A stretch of 64,000 bases of DNA from positions 186,001 to 250,000 of the forward strand of contig NZ_SJOD01000001.1 of the NCBI RefSeq assembly GCF_004331175.1, in the 5' to 3' direction. Within the stretch, counting starts at the first letter, position 1; the number at the start of each line of letters is the position of its first letter. Positions 46,717-55,559 of this stretch are shown here, in pieces. Below the pieces are notes generated by a model. That model saw nothing but the letters and a program-made list of their open reading frames with translations. It was not told the origin of the DNA and did not search any database. Made by a program: the position numbers and the translations under genes. The stretch comes from Acinetobacter sp. ANC 4178. Lineage in GTDB: Bacteria; Pseudomonadota; Gammaproteobacteria; Pseudomonadales; Moraxellaceae.

Positions 46717-47254
46717 ACTTTCCTCGAATATTAAAAAATTCGTATTGACCATCATTTAAATTGGCTTTTAACCCCTGACTGACAAACTCTGCTTGTGGAG
46801 ATTGCACGGTCACTTGACGGTTTGTTTCTATTACACGGGTTTGTGGGAATGCCGTCAGCTCATCAGTTAAAAACTGCATTTTCCCCTGCCCTTGATCGAG
46901 CAACTTGGTAGCAACCACCTGCTGAGACAAAACAACTTTTTTATTGTCTTCATAACCGTTCGCTTGCTTAGCAAAAAAAGTCGCATTTACAGCGCCGTCT
47001 TTATACATTGAAGCGTTCAAGTTCTCGAGTTTAGTGGTTTGCTTTTGCATATCCTGTTCAAGTCGATCAACTTGAGCACGAATATATAAATTCCCTGCAT
47101 CATCGGTTTGGGTTAGATTAATTTTTTCTGCGGAATAGGTCATACTTCGCGCAGATTCAGTTTCTAATTTATTCCCTTTACCACTGTAATAGTAATAACC
47201 ACCACTTACAGCAGCAATTGCAATCGCCGTGATATATAAAACTTTGGTATCCAT
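46700..47254 (-). CDS. lptC: LPS export protein LptC
   Basis: 184 residues. A single N-terminal membrane helix (about 4-22, VLYITAIAIAAVSGGYYYYSG) is followed by a periplasmic jellyroll with repeated strands (MTYSAEKINLTQTDDAGNLYIRAQ). It hands LPS from the LptBFG complex to LptA. It overlaps lptA, and follows kdsC by 44 bases. Confidence 0.9.
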   Translation of the reverse strand: MDTKVLYITAIAIAAVSGGYYYYSGKGNKLETESARSMTYSAEKINLTQTDDAGNLYIRAQVDRLEQDMQKQTTKLENLNASMYKDGAVNATFFAKQANGYEDNKKVVLSQQVVATKLLDQGQGKMQFLTDELTAFPQTRVIETNRQVTVQSPQAEFVSQGLKANLNDGQYEFFNIRGKYEPKS

Positions 47255-47298
47255 AAGTGTGGTTCTTCACTAAAAACAATTATGTACGTATATAAGCA

Positions 47299-47838
47299 TT
47301 AATGCGGGATTGTAATAAATTTTTCAAGTAGCTCTTGGTAAGTCCCTTTTGCCATGAGCAGCATGTCGCAGACTTCACGAACTGCACCACGACCACCCAT
47401 CGCTTGTGTGACCAAATCAGCGCGACGACGCACTTCAACATGACCATTCGGCACAGTGACTTTCATCCCCGCAATCGCAAAAGCTGAAAGGTCAGGCCAA
47501 TCATCGCCCATATATAAACAATCATCTGGTGAAAGATTGAGTTGCGCACACGCTTCACGTAAAGCCACACCTTTATCTTCACGCCCTTGAAAAACCAAGT
47601 CTACACCTAAATCTGACATACGCTTTTCAACGATATTACTTTTACGACCTGTAATAATAATCACTTTCACGCCAGACTTTTGTACCAGTTTCATGCCTAA
47701 ACCATCACGAATATCAAAGGATTTAATTTCATCCCCTGTATTGGTTAAAGTCACAAAACCATCACTTAAAATACCATCGACATCTAATACGAGCGCTTGA
47801 ATATGACGTGCTTGTTCTAATAAAACATAAGATGCCAT
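47299..47838 (-). CDS. kdsC: Kdo-8-phosphate phosphatase KdsC
   Basis: 179 residues, HAD family. Motif I VLDVDGILSDG (Asp nucleophile near 18), motif II IIITGRKS, a conserved RxxDKG segment (GREDKGVAL) and motif III YMGDDWPDLSAF are present. No cap domain, as in tetrameric KdsC. It makes Kdo from Kdo-8-phosphate for the LPS core. Three bases separate it from kdsD. Confidence 0.94.
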   Translation of the reverse strand: MASYVLLEQARHIQALVLDVDGILSDGFVTLTNTGDEIKSFDIRDGLGMKLVQKSGVKVIIITGRKSNIVEKRMSDLGVDLVFQGREDKGVALREACAQLNLSPDDCLYMGDDWPDLSAFAIAGMKVTVPNGHVEVRRRADLVTQAMGGRGAVREVCDMLLMAKGTYQELLEKFITIPH

Positions 47839-47841
47839 GGA

Positions 47842-48819
47842 TTAATTTACCCCTGCTTGAATTAAGTCATGCATGCTAATTACACCAATGACTTTATTGG
47901 CATCATCCACAACTACAAATTGATTGATTTTTTTGTCGCGTAATTTTTCTAAAGCTTTTACAGCACGTGCTTCTTGAGAAATCGTTGCTGGGTTTTGAAT
48001 CATCACTTCTGAAACTGGCAAGTTCACATCGAAACCTTGCTGTTTATCGATTAAACGGCGTAAATCACCATCAGTGAAAATCCCCAATAAACGATCTTCA
48101 CTATCTACAACAGTGGTTAAACCCAAACGCTTATTTGAAATTTCATAGAGCACTTTATTCATTGGCGTTTCAGGTGCAACTTTTGGTAGTTCTGCACCCG
48201 TGTGCATTAAGTGTTTTACATGTAACAACAGACGTTTACCTAAAGCACCAGCTGGATGTGAACGCGCAAAATCATCCGCAGTGAAACCACGTGCTTCCAA
48301 TAAAGCCACGGCCAAAGCATCACCCAAAGCCAAGGTTGCTGTGGTACTTGAAGTTGGCGCAAGACCTAATGGACAAGCTTCTTGAATATTGCCAAGAGTA
48401 AGTGCCACATCGGCATTTTGTGGCATTGGGCCAGTATCATCCGCACTGATGGTAATTAAAGGAACTTCCAAGTGCTTAATTAATGGCATCAACATCATAA
48501 TTTCATCACTCTTACCAGAGTTTGAAATTGCAATCAGTACATCACCACGAACCAACATACCTAAATCGCCATGCCCAGCTTCGCCAGGATGCATGAAGAA
48601 TGAAGGTGTGCCTGTAGAAGCAAATGTAGCCGCCATTTTACGGCCAATATGCCCTGATTTACCCATACCTGTTACCACTAAGCGCCCTTTGCACTGCAAG
48701 ATAATTTCGCAGGCATAACTGAAACGCTCATCTATTTGCGTTGCTAATACACCTAAAGCTTGTTCTTCAATGCGCAAAGTTTCTAATGCGGCTTTCTGAA
48801 AATCGATTGGATTCGGCAT
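47842..48819 (-). CDS. kdsD: arabinose-5-phosphate isomerase KdsD
   Basis: 325 residues from the ATG at 48819; a TTG in frame at 48843 would add eight. An N-terminal SIS sugar-isomerase domain (VVTGMGKSGHIGRKMAATFASTGTPSFFMHP, split here only by position, about 40-75; SNSGKSDEIM near 105) is followed by two CBS domains (about 205-325). It makes arabinose-5-phosphate, the first step to Kdo. It heads the kdsD-kdsC-lptC-lptA-lptB operon. Confidence 0.93.
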   Translation of the reverse strand: MPNPIDFQKAALETLRIEEQALGVLATQIDERFSYACEIILQCKGRLVVTGMGKSGHIGRKMAATFASTGTPSFFMHPGEAGHGDLGMLVRGDVLIAISNSGKSDEIMMLMPLIKHLEVPLITISADDTGPMPQNADVALTLGNIQEACPLGLAPTSSTTATLALGDALAVALLEARGFTADDFARSHPAGALGKRLLLHVKHLMHTGAELPKVAPETPMNKVLYEISNKRLGLTTVVDSEDRLLGIFTDGDLRRLIDKQQGFDVNLPVSEVMIQNPATISQEARAVKALEKLRDKKINQFVVVDDANKVIGVISMHDLIQAGVN

Positions 48820-49074
48820 GGCTTGTAAATTCAACGTTGGCAACCTTAAACTCGATAAGAGTTGATTTCAGGGCAATTCATCATTATTTAAATAATGATC
48901 AACCCCAGTCTCAAGTAAAAAATAATTTTCGCAATTTTATCATATCTATGCAAATGCAACGTTTCTAAATGTATAACTTTTCACTTGCTTATAAAAATAA
49001 CGTATAAAACTTTGTGAATCATGGACCTTACGTTATCATGAGAAATCTTTTTGTTATCGCAATATGTAAGCCCT

Positions 49075-50496
49075 ATGCAGCCTTTTGTTCTTTACAATTC
49101 AGAGCAACGTAAAAAAGTAGAATTTGTACCACGTAAAGAAGGTCATATCGATATGTATGTCTGCGGCATGACCGTGTATGACTACTGTCATATCGGACAC
49201 GCACGTGTGATGGTTGCATTCGACTATATCATTCGTTTTTTGCGCAGTCAGGGCTGGAACGTCAAATACGTTCGTAACATTACCGATATTGACGACAAAA
49301 TTATTAAACGCGCCAATGAAAATGGCGAAACGATTACTGCACTCACCGATCGCTTTATTCAAGCCATGAATGAAGATGCGGAAAATTTAGGCTGCTTACA
49401 CCCTGATGAAGCACCGCGCGCGACAGAATATATTGACCAAATGCAAAGCATGATTGGCAATTTGGTCGACAAAGGTACTGCCTACCCTGCAAACAATGGC
49501 GATGTATATTTCCAAGTAGAAAAATTTGCCAAATATGGTCGCCTTTCAGGTCGTAAACTGGAAGATATGCAAGCAGGTGCATCGGACCGTGTTGATGTGG
49601 AAGTTGAGAAAAAACATCCGTTTGACTTTGTGCTTTGGAAACATGCTAAAGAAAATGAACCTGCATGGGCTTCACCATGGGGTAATGGCCGTCCGGGTTG
49701 GCATATTGAATGTTCTGCTATGTCGACGTGCTGCCTAGGCAACCATTTTGATATCCATGGTGGTGGTTCAGACTTAATGTTCCCTCACCATGAAAATGAA
49801 ATTGCACAAAGCGAAGCATCTACAGGCGAACAATATGTCAATTATTGGATGCACGTGGGCTTTATTAACGTTGATGGCGAAAAAATGTCGAAGTCTTTAG
49901 GCAACTTCTTCACCATCCGTGATGTAATGGATAAATTCCATCCTGAAGTGATTCGTTACTTTATCGTGTCTTCACATTATCGTAGTCCAGTCAACTTCTC
50001 GGATGTTGCGTTAAAAGAAGCTAAAACTACATTAAGCCGTTTCTATCATTCATTCAAAGCCTACCAACAAGTTTATGGCACGAATGTTATAGAGCACTTA
50101 GATGGCAACCTAGTTGAACGTTTTAATGCTGCAATGCGTGATGATTTCAATACTGCCGAAGCAATTGCAGTGTTGTTTGAGATTAACAAAGAACTGAACC
50201 GTTCAGTGAAAGAAGACAATGCTGAACAAGCTGCTGTTTACTATTCTACTTTACGCCATTTGACCAATATTCTTGGCATCGTACAGCATGATGTTGAAGA
50301 CTTTTTAAAATCTGATATTGGACAAGAAGTTCTGGGTTTATCTGAAGCGGACATTGAAGACCTTATTCAACAACGTCAAGATGCAAAGAAAGCTAAGGAC
50401 TTTGCAAAAGCCGATGGCATTCGTCAGTCATTATTGGACCAAGGTGTGGTTTTAGAAGATACACGTCAAGGTACAGTTTGGAGACGTGCTGATTAA
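49075..50496 (+). CDS. cysS: cysteinyl-tRNA synthetase
   Basis: 473 residues from the ATG at 49075; a TTG frame start at 49051 is unlikely. The class I signature HIGH ([12 protein letters not shown] near 30-40), the zinc ligands (Cys in VCGMTVYD, Cys and His in [10 protein letters not shown] and [12 protein letters not shown]) and the KMSKS loop ([11 protein letters not shown] near 266) are all present. It charges tRNA-Cys. It is monocistronic and precedes tRNA-Gly by 65 bases. Confidence 0.96.
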   Translation: MQPFVLYNSEQRKKVEFVPRKEGHIDMYVCGMTVYDYCHIGHARVMVAFDYIIRFLRSQGWNVKYVRNITDIDDKIIKRANENGETITALTDRFIQAMNEDAENLGCLHPDEAPRATEYIDQMQSMIGNLVDKGTAYPANNGDVYFQVEKFAKYGRLSGRKLEDMQAGASDRVDVEVEKKHPFDFVLWKHAKENEPAWASPWGNGRPGWHIECSAMSTCCLGNHFDIHGGGSDLMFPHHENEIAQSEASTGEQYVNYWMHVGFINVDGEKMSKSLGNFFTIRDVMDKFHPEVIRYFIVSSHYRSPVNFSDVALKEAKTTLSRFYHSFKAYQQVYGTNVIEHLDGNLVERFNAAMRDDFNTAEAIAVLFEINKELNRSVKEDNAEQAAVYYSTLRHLTNILGIVQHDVEDFLKSDIGQEVLGLSEADIEDLIQQRQDAKKAKDFAKADGIRQSLLDQGVVLEDTRQGTVWRRAD

Positions 50497-50520
50497 TTCA
50501 GCAGTCACATGCGTAGAGAG

Positions 50521-50548
50521 TTGACAGTCAAATTAAACTCTCTATAAT
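50521..50548 (+). promoter_or_regulatory. consensus promoter of tRNA-Gly
   Basis: Perfect -35 TTGACA (50521-50526) and perfect -10 TATAAT (50543-50548) are 16 bases apart. The tRNA starts 13 bases after the -10 box. Confidence 0.88.
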
Positions 50549-50561
50549 GCACATCCATATT

Positions 50562-50637
<76 letters not shown>

Positions 50638-50645
50638 AAATTTGA

Positions 50646-50680
50646 AAGGCGCTTATCGAAAGGTAAGCGCTTTTTCTTTT
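50646..50680 (+). terminator. terminator after tRNA-Gly
   Basis: GCGCTTA (50649-50655) pairs with TAAGCGC (50664-50670), followed by TTTTTCTTTTT. Confidence 0.85.
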
Positions 50681-50721
50681 TGATTTTTAATAAAATTATT
50701 ATTCATCAGAATTCCCCCCAT

Positions 50722-51095
50722 TCAAAAAAGCCATATTAGAAAACTCCCCCTTTTTAAATTTGCGACCATTTTGCGATCAAAACATGACTGCTCTTGTTCA
50801 GCCCTTGGAAATATCTTTTTGTACATAAACAACCAATAGACCGTACATACTGCTTGTCTCGAATAAATGCATACTTCATTCGGAATGACTTGCGAAGTAC
50901 ACTGCGGCTTTTTTAGAATGTCCCTTTCTTCAGTAACCCGTTGCAACTCTATTTTTAACTTTGCTAATTCTGCAATTGGATCATTCAATCTGTTGGCTGG
51001 ATTGGTTGTAGATCTTAACGTTTGATCCAAGCATACAAATTATCTACGGATGTTTTAGAAAGTACCCATAAATCATTACGGGCACTTTTGCATTC
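50722..51095 (-). pseudogene. IS3-family transposase remnant
   Basis: On the leftward strand pieces of orfA can be read: SVDNLYAWIKR near 51040, then, after a frameshift, DPIAELAKLKIELQRVTEERDILKK (its typical coiled-coil end, split here for reading). A further frameshift gives the beginning of orfB (MKYAFIRDKQYV). No inverted repeats or the rest of orfB can be seen, so it is a short relic between the tRNA and the siderophore receptor gene. tRNA-flanking positions often collect such debris. Confidence 0.7.
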
Positions 51096-51098
51096 AAA

Positions 51099-53288
51099 TC
51101 AATATTTAAAAGTATAACTTAGCGCAAAGGTTCGTCCTTCCGCAGGAATTGCTAAAAGTGAATTGGCATTCGTCACCGCAGCTTGTTGAGCAAATACGGT
51201 TTTATATTGGTTATCCCATACGTTATAAACTCCGAAATCGACTCGACCTTTTGCCACTGGGAAATGTGCCAACACATCCATGGTGGTATAGCCTTTAATC
51301 TCTGCCGCACTGTTACTATCTGTGATTCCTGCTGCTTTTAACGCCAGATCATCTTTATAAGCTTTGTCTGTCCCTTTAATGGCTAATATCTGAGCACGTA
51401 CACCATAACCTTCAGCATTGCTCCATTCTGCAAATAACGTACCTTTCATTGGTGAAACTGCAAAAGCATTTAACTCATGCCAATTATCCGCTGCATCTTT
51501 GTACTGACCACGTGTATAACCCAAAGTTCCCCCCATTTTATAGTTGTCCATAAATGGATAACTCACAGTGGCTTCTGCACCATAAATGCGTTGATCGGTA
51601 TCGACTACATTGACAGATCGGTCAGAGTTAAATTGAACAACTTTATCTGAGGTATTGTAAAAGCCTGATAAACCTAAATTTAAGCCTGAATCTTGATTTA
51701 AACGCCAACCTAATTCATAGCTATTTACCGTAATTGGCTCAATACCAGAAGTTGTTAAGGTATATGCTGCGACATCACGTAATACGCGTTGCACATCTGG
51801 ATAACTATAGCCTTGAGAGAAATTGGCATAAAGTTGTTGTGCATCTGTCAGTTTGTAAACAGTCCCTAAATTGAACAGAAATTTATCTGAATCTGTCGAA
51901 TCTGCTGCCATTAAGGTATAAGGCTTACGTGCTGTTAAATAACTATCGGTATCCGCTTGGACATATTGATAACGCACACCAGCCTGAATGTTAAGGCGAT
52001 CAGTTAAAGCATAATCTCCTTGTAAAAAAGTCCCGATATTCTGAATTTGAGTATCTGGTCCTGAACCTTGTGTTTCGCCTGTTGGGGTGTAAACCAAACC
52101 TGTGTTGCTAGGCAGATAAAAGTCTGCCCACTGATGATCTTTTTCCCAGTCATAGTCCAAACCATAAGTCAGTTTTAACTCACGATCTGCCACTTTCAAA
52201 TCGGATTGTAAGGTCGAGCGAATCCCCGCATAGTCCACATTGGACTGACTTTGTTTAACACTTACGCCATCTTTCGAATAACCATAAGGGACAAATCTAG
52301 ATTTTTCATTTCGATAGTAGGCTTCTACATTCAAAATCTGTCCTAAAAAATCCTGATTTTGATATTGTGTATTAAAAGCATAGCGTTCGGTGAATGGTTG
52401 CTTGTCTAGGCTCCAGCCCTTAATTGCTTTTAAAGAAGGTTCTGTTTTTGTCTGTAGATAAGAATAATCAGGACCATATTCAGTATCTTGTTCATCTTTA
52501 TAATATTGCGCACCAAAACTTAAACTTTGGCTATCAGTCAGATTAAAATTCAATCGTCCATTGACATCAATGGTATCGGTATCCATCGTGCTGCCCTGCC
52601 ACGGGCTTAATGAAATACGATCTCCTCGACCATCAAACTGTGAACCACGGCTGGTATAGTCTACACCTAGAAAGCCATCTACTTTGTCAGTGGCAAAAGA
52701 AGCGGTCTGTCCAACTTGATAAGCCAAACTATCACTACGGAAATTATCGGCAGCGGTTACACCCAACTTGGTCTGAAAACTGACAGGTTCAGATTTATCT
52801 GCTCGTTTAGTAATAATGTTAATAATACCGCCAGTTGCTCCAGAACCATAAATACTGGTCGCGCCCGAAACCACTTCAATATGATCAATCATATTCGGGC
52901 TAATACTATTAAGCTGACGCGCTACATCTCGAGATCCTGTTTGAGATACCCCATCAATCATCACCAGTACATTACGCCCACGCATGGTTTGACCATAGTT
53001 ACTGCTTGTTCCGCTGCTTGGCGCGAGCGAAGGTACCAGTTGCGCTAAAACATCGGCAACTTTACGACCTGTTCCTGCCTGTTGTGCAATTTCATCTGCT
53101 GAAATGGTTTGAACAGTCCCCGCAATTTCCGCAATACTTTTTGGTGTTCGTGTTGCCGTCATCACCAGAGTGGGGAGCTTCGCTTCGGCATTTTGTGTTT
53201 CAGCCCCTATCGCAACGGAATCATTTGCATAAAGTTGAGTACAAATTGCTGTTGTAAGCAGGCAAAGGCTAAAGTGTGACAAGCGCAT
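51099..53288 (-). CDS. TonB-dependent ferric siderophore receptor
   Basis: 729 residues. A signal peptide ends near LYANDS. The TonB box is LPTLVMTATRT (near 38-48), then the plug domain (about 50-170, with MRGRNVLVMIDGVSQ and GATSIYGSGATGGIINIIT) and a 22-strand beta barrel ending in an aromatic residue (FALSYTFKY). It lies after the siderophore biosynthesis operon in the same direction, with its own iron-type promoter, and most likely imports the ferric form of that siderophore. Receptors for acinetoferrin-like and aerobactin-like siderophores fit this type; the ligand is inferred from context. Confidence 0.9.
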   Translation of the reverse strand: MRLSHFSLCLLTTAICTQLYANDSVAIGAETQNAEAKLPTLVMTATRTPKSIAEIAGTVQTISADEIAQQAGTGRKVADVLAQLVPSLAPSSGTSSNYGQTMRGRNVLVMIDGVSQTGSRDVARQLNSISPNMIDHIEVVSGATSIYGSGATGGIINIITKRADKSEPVSFQTKLGVTAADNFRSDSLAYQVGQTASFATDKVDGFLGVDYTSRGSQFDGRGDRISLSPWQGSTMDTDTIDVNGRLNFNLTDSQSLSFGAQYYKDEQDTEYGPDYSYLQTKTEPSLKAIKGWSLDKQPFTERYAFNTQYQNQDFLGQILNVEAYYRNEKSRFVPYGYSKDGVSVKQSQSNVDYAGIRSTLQSDLKVADRELKLTYGLDYDWEKDHQWADFYLPSNTGLVYTPTGETQGSGPDTQIQNIGTFLQGDYALTDRLNIQAGVRYQYVQADTDSYLTARKPYTLMAADSTDSDKFLFNLGTVYKLTDAQQLYANFSQGYSYPDVQRVLRDVAAYTLTTSGIEPITVNSYELGWRLNQDSGLNLGLSGFYNTSDKVVQFNSDRSVNVVDTDQRIYGAEATVSYPFMDNYKMGGTLGYTRGQYKDAADNWHELNAFAVSPMKGTLFAEWSNAEGYGVRAQILAIKGTDKAYKDDLALKAAGITDSNSAAEIKGYTTMDVLAHFPVAKGRVDFGVYNVWDNQYKTVFAQQAAVTNANSLLAIPAEGRTFALSYTFKY

Positions 53289-53322
53289 TTTTTATTTCCA
53301 AGTATTAAGTGTTAATATTAGT

Positions 53323-53355
53323 GCAAATAGTAATCATTATTATTACGATTGTAAA
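53323..53355 (-). promoter_or_regulatory. Fur-box-like site overlapping the receptor promoter
   Basis: On the leftward strand a -35 TTTACA (53350-53355), a 17-base spacer and a -10 TACTAT (53327-53332) stand 38 bases before the ATG. The 19 bases 53323-53341 match the Fur consensus at 14 positions and cover the -10 box. This fits repression by iron-loaded Fur. Confidence 0.6.
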
Positions 53356-53450
53356 AACTTTTATTCCAATTTTTTATTTTTTGATGGATTTAATGGGCTG
53401 TTTCTAAATACAGTTGTGGGATTAAGTTTTGTTTAAAATAGAAGCTAAAT

Positions 53451-53474
53451 AATGTCTCCCGAATGGAAGACATT
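53451..53474 (-). terminator. hairpin at the end of the siderophore operon
   Basis: On the leftward strand AATGTCTTCC pairs with GGGAGACATT over four bases (one G-T pair), followed by ATTATTTAG. It lies 24 bases after the acyltransferase stop. The T tract is imperfect. Confidence 0.55.
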
Positions 53475-53497
53475 TCTAAGGTACCTATTATTTTTTT

Positions 53498-54088
53498 CTA
53501 TGAATGAGCTAATGCTCCGCACCTCTCATAAAATTTGTCTCTAAAACAATGATATAAAATGGCTGTTTTTTCTAACATATGAATTTTTTTCTGGGCTTCA
53601 AAAGCAATCTCATGGGCAACATATTCATAAGATTTCACACTCTCATCAGGCTCCCCTACAATTTTCTCTGCTGGAGAATGCTCAAAAATAAAATAACTCA
53701 TCATGCGCATTACAGCTTTAAAATGTCCTTTTCCCACCACACTTTCTTCGCCCAATAAGATATGCCACCCTAAATCATGCTCTGATGCAGGATAATATAA
53801 GGACAACCGATCCCGTTTAGCCTCGTATATTTCTAAATAGCCCACATCCTGCCCTTCAATTTGAATAATATACAAACGTTGATGGTCATCAATCAGCATC
53901 TTCTCAAAATAAACAGCCAGCTCTAGTTCGGGTTTATTCAGTTGCCACTGCGGGATGACATGAGGTGTATGCATCCATTTATAAAGTAATGGAAAATCTT
54001 CAGGTAAAACCACTGCACGCAGTGCATAGGAAATCCCTTTTTCTGCATAAGAAAAATAATGAGGAAGACTTGAGGATAATGTTTGCAT
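53498..54088 (-). CDS. siderophore N-acyltransferase (IucB/RhbD/AlcB-like GNAT)
   Basis: 196 residues. It has the marks of the siderophore acetyltransferase group: the LLYKWMHTPHVIPQW box (near 34-48) with the acceptor-site His, a QDVGYLEIYEA strand (near 80) and GWHILLGEESVVGKGH with the acetyl-CoA loop (near 108-122). Such enzymes acylate the N-hydroxylated diamine that is later joined to citrate. It is the last gene of the biosynthesis operon, 32 bases after the RraA-like gene. Acetyl or a longer acyl group could be the donor. Confidence 0.88.
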   Translation of the reverse strand: MQTLSSSLPHYFSYAEKGISYALRAVVLPEDFPLLYKWMHTPHVIPQWQLNKPELELAVYFEKMLIDDHQRLYIIQIEGQDVGYLEIYEAKRDRLSLYYPASEHDLGWHILLGEESVVGKGHFKAVMRMMSYFIFEHSPAEKIVGEPDESVKSYEYVAHEIAFEAQKKIHMLEKTAILYHCFRDKFYERCGALAHS

Positions 54089-54120
54089 AGAAGTCCTTTC
54101 TTTTTGTCTTAGACCGATAT

Positions 54121-54738
54121 TTAAATGCTGTGATAATACTGTTCAGTTGGATGCTGACTAAAAAACTGCTCTCTTTTTTGTTGTTCCAAAAGTTCCATAT
54201 GTTGAAATTTTTCTGAATGGAGTGCAGCCACCTCAGGTTTTAAAATGAAAACGCCATCTGCATCAGCAACGATCAAATCGCCTGTTGAAATGATTGAATC
54301 AAAATATTGAATATCTTGGTCAAAGTCGACCAGACTTTTTCCTTCTGCTCGGGTGGTTAAACAACTCACCGCTTGAGCAAATACGGGAACTTTCATGGCA
54401 CGTAAAGCACAAATATCAGTGACTGCACCAAGAACAATGATGGCAGCCAATTCATGGTAAATCGCTGCACGATGACGTTGTTCTCCCCAACAAGCACGGT
54501 AACCCAGTTTCCGCGCATCAATCACCAGTACGTCACCTGCTTTGCTTTCTAACAGTGCATTGCGTAGCAGCATGGCATTCATGGAATTTAAAGTGACCGT
54601 CCGCACCCTTCCTACAACATGTTGAACTGAATTAACTGCATGAATTTCAGGTAAATAACCCGTATCTAAAACATGCCCAATGGTCGAACTGGCAATATTG
54701 GCATACTGTGTAAATAAACGATTTAATTGATCTGACAT
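54121..54738 (-). CDS. RraA-like protein in siderophore operon
   Basis: 205 residues of the RraA/4-hydroxy-4-methyl-2-oxoglutarate aldolase family: ASSTIGHVLDTGYLPE (near 15-30), DVLVIDARKLGYRACWGE (near 75), GAVTDICALRAMKVPVFA (near 107-124) and GDLIVADADGVFIL (near 163-176). Members are either class II aldolases/oxaloacetate decarboxylases with a divalent metal, or RNase E regulators. It overlaps the FhuF-like gene by 16 bases. RraA-like genes occur in other Acinetobacter siderophore clusters, but their step is not settled; handling of an oxo acid or citrate precursor is possible. Confidence 0.85.
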   Translation of the reverse strand: MSDQLNRLFTQYANIASSTIGHVLDTGYLPEIHAVNSVQHVVGRVRTVTLNSMNAMLLRNALLESKAGDVLVIDARKLGYRACWGEQRHRAAIYHELAAIIVLGAVTDICALRAMKVPVFAQAVSCLTTRAEGKSLVDFDQDIQYFDSIISTGDLIVADADGVFILKPEVAALHSEKFQHMELLEQQKREQFFSQHPTEQYYHSI

Positions 54739-55544
54739 GGACTTTGATCTCTTTCTTGATCCTTTTTAGCTAAAGGGCAACTGCTGCAATATTCACGTTT
54801 GGATTCAGGAAGTTGAAAATAAAAACAGCACTTTTTCCTTAGGTAAGTTCCACTGTTTGACTTTCGTTTTTGTTCTAACAAAAGAAATGGATTTTGTTTT
54901 AAGCCAAAATATTCGGCAGGTAAATTTGATAAGAATTGGCGTTGCTGCAAAATTTTTATCAAAGTCTGTTGAGATGCATTTTGTTTCTGCATCAGGTCAT
55001 AGAACTGTAAAATTCTGAGCGCTGTGTTTTCCCAAAGCAAAAACTTCTGTACTTTTGCGACTTTACTGATGACCTCAAACACTTGACTTAAATCATCAAA
55101 AATCCTCAGCATGGTTGCTTTATAGGTTTGCTGTTGTGTCCACCACGTATCCTTTTTTAAAGAGGTGGGCTTAATATTTAAATGACGATCCCAATACCAA
55201 GTCGATGTTATTTGCACTGAAAGCGCAGACAATTCCCAAGGCAAACTCACCTGTTCCGTTAATAATGCGTATAAATAAGGGAATAACAGCGGAACTGCCC
55301 AATATTTCATAAACATTGAACCTGAACAGGTTAAGTTAACGGCCTGTATACGGGTTGAAAATTCAGTGAGCACCTTTAAACACTGCTCAGGATCTAATAG
55401 ATCGGCGAAACTACATGCATCGTGCATATGCAAATTGATTTGAATATTGAGCCTTTCAGCCAAAATATGCTTGGCTTGAGAAAGACCCAATGATTCAAAT
55501 TCAGGCTCTGAGACAACATTCACGACAGAGATATGGGAACGCAC
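54723..55544 (-). CDS. FhuF-like siderophore-iron reductase
   Basis: 273 residues starting with GTG. The middle is a helical domain with no clear motif. The end has the [2Fe-2S] ligands of the FhuF group: two adjacent Cys (239-240), twelve residues, then CSSC (253, 256); in FhuF of E. coli the interval is ten. These proteins reduce ferric hydroxamate siderophores in the cytoplasm and free the iron. It starts 15 bases after the third synthetase and overlaps the RraA-like gene. An additional Cys close to the C-terminus (SPCQIN) is not part of the usual motif. Confidence 0.82.
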   Translation of the reverse strand: MRSHISVVNVVSEPEFESLGLSQAKHILAERLNIQINLHMHDACSFADLLDPEQCLKVLTEFSTRIQAVNLTCSGSMFMKYWAVPLLFPYLYALLTEQVSLPWELSALSVQITSTWYWDRHLNIKPTSLKKDTWWTQQQTYKATMLRIFDDLSQVFEVISKVAKVQKFLLWENTALRILQFYDLMQKQNASQQTLIKILQQRQFLSNLPAEYFGLKQNPFLLLEQKRKSNSGTYLRKKCCFYFQLPESKREYCSSCPLAKKDQERDQSPCQIN

Positions 55545-55559
55545 GCTATACTGACCTGT

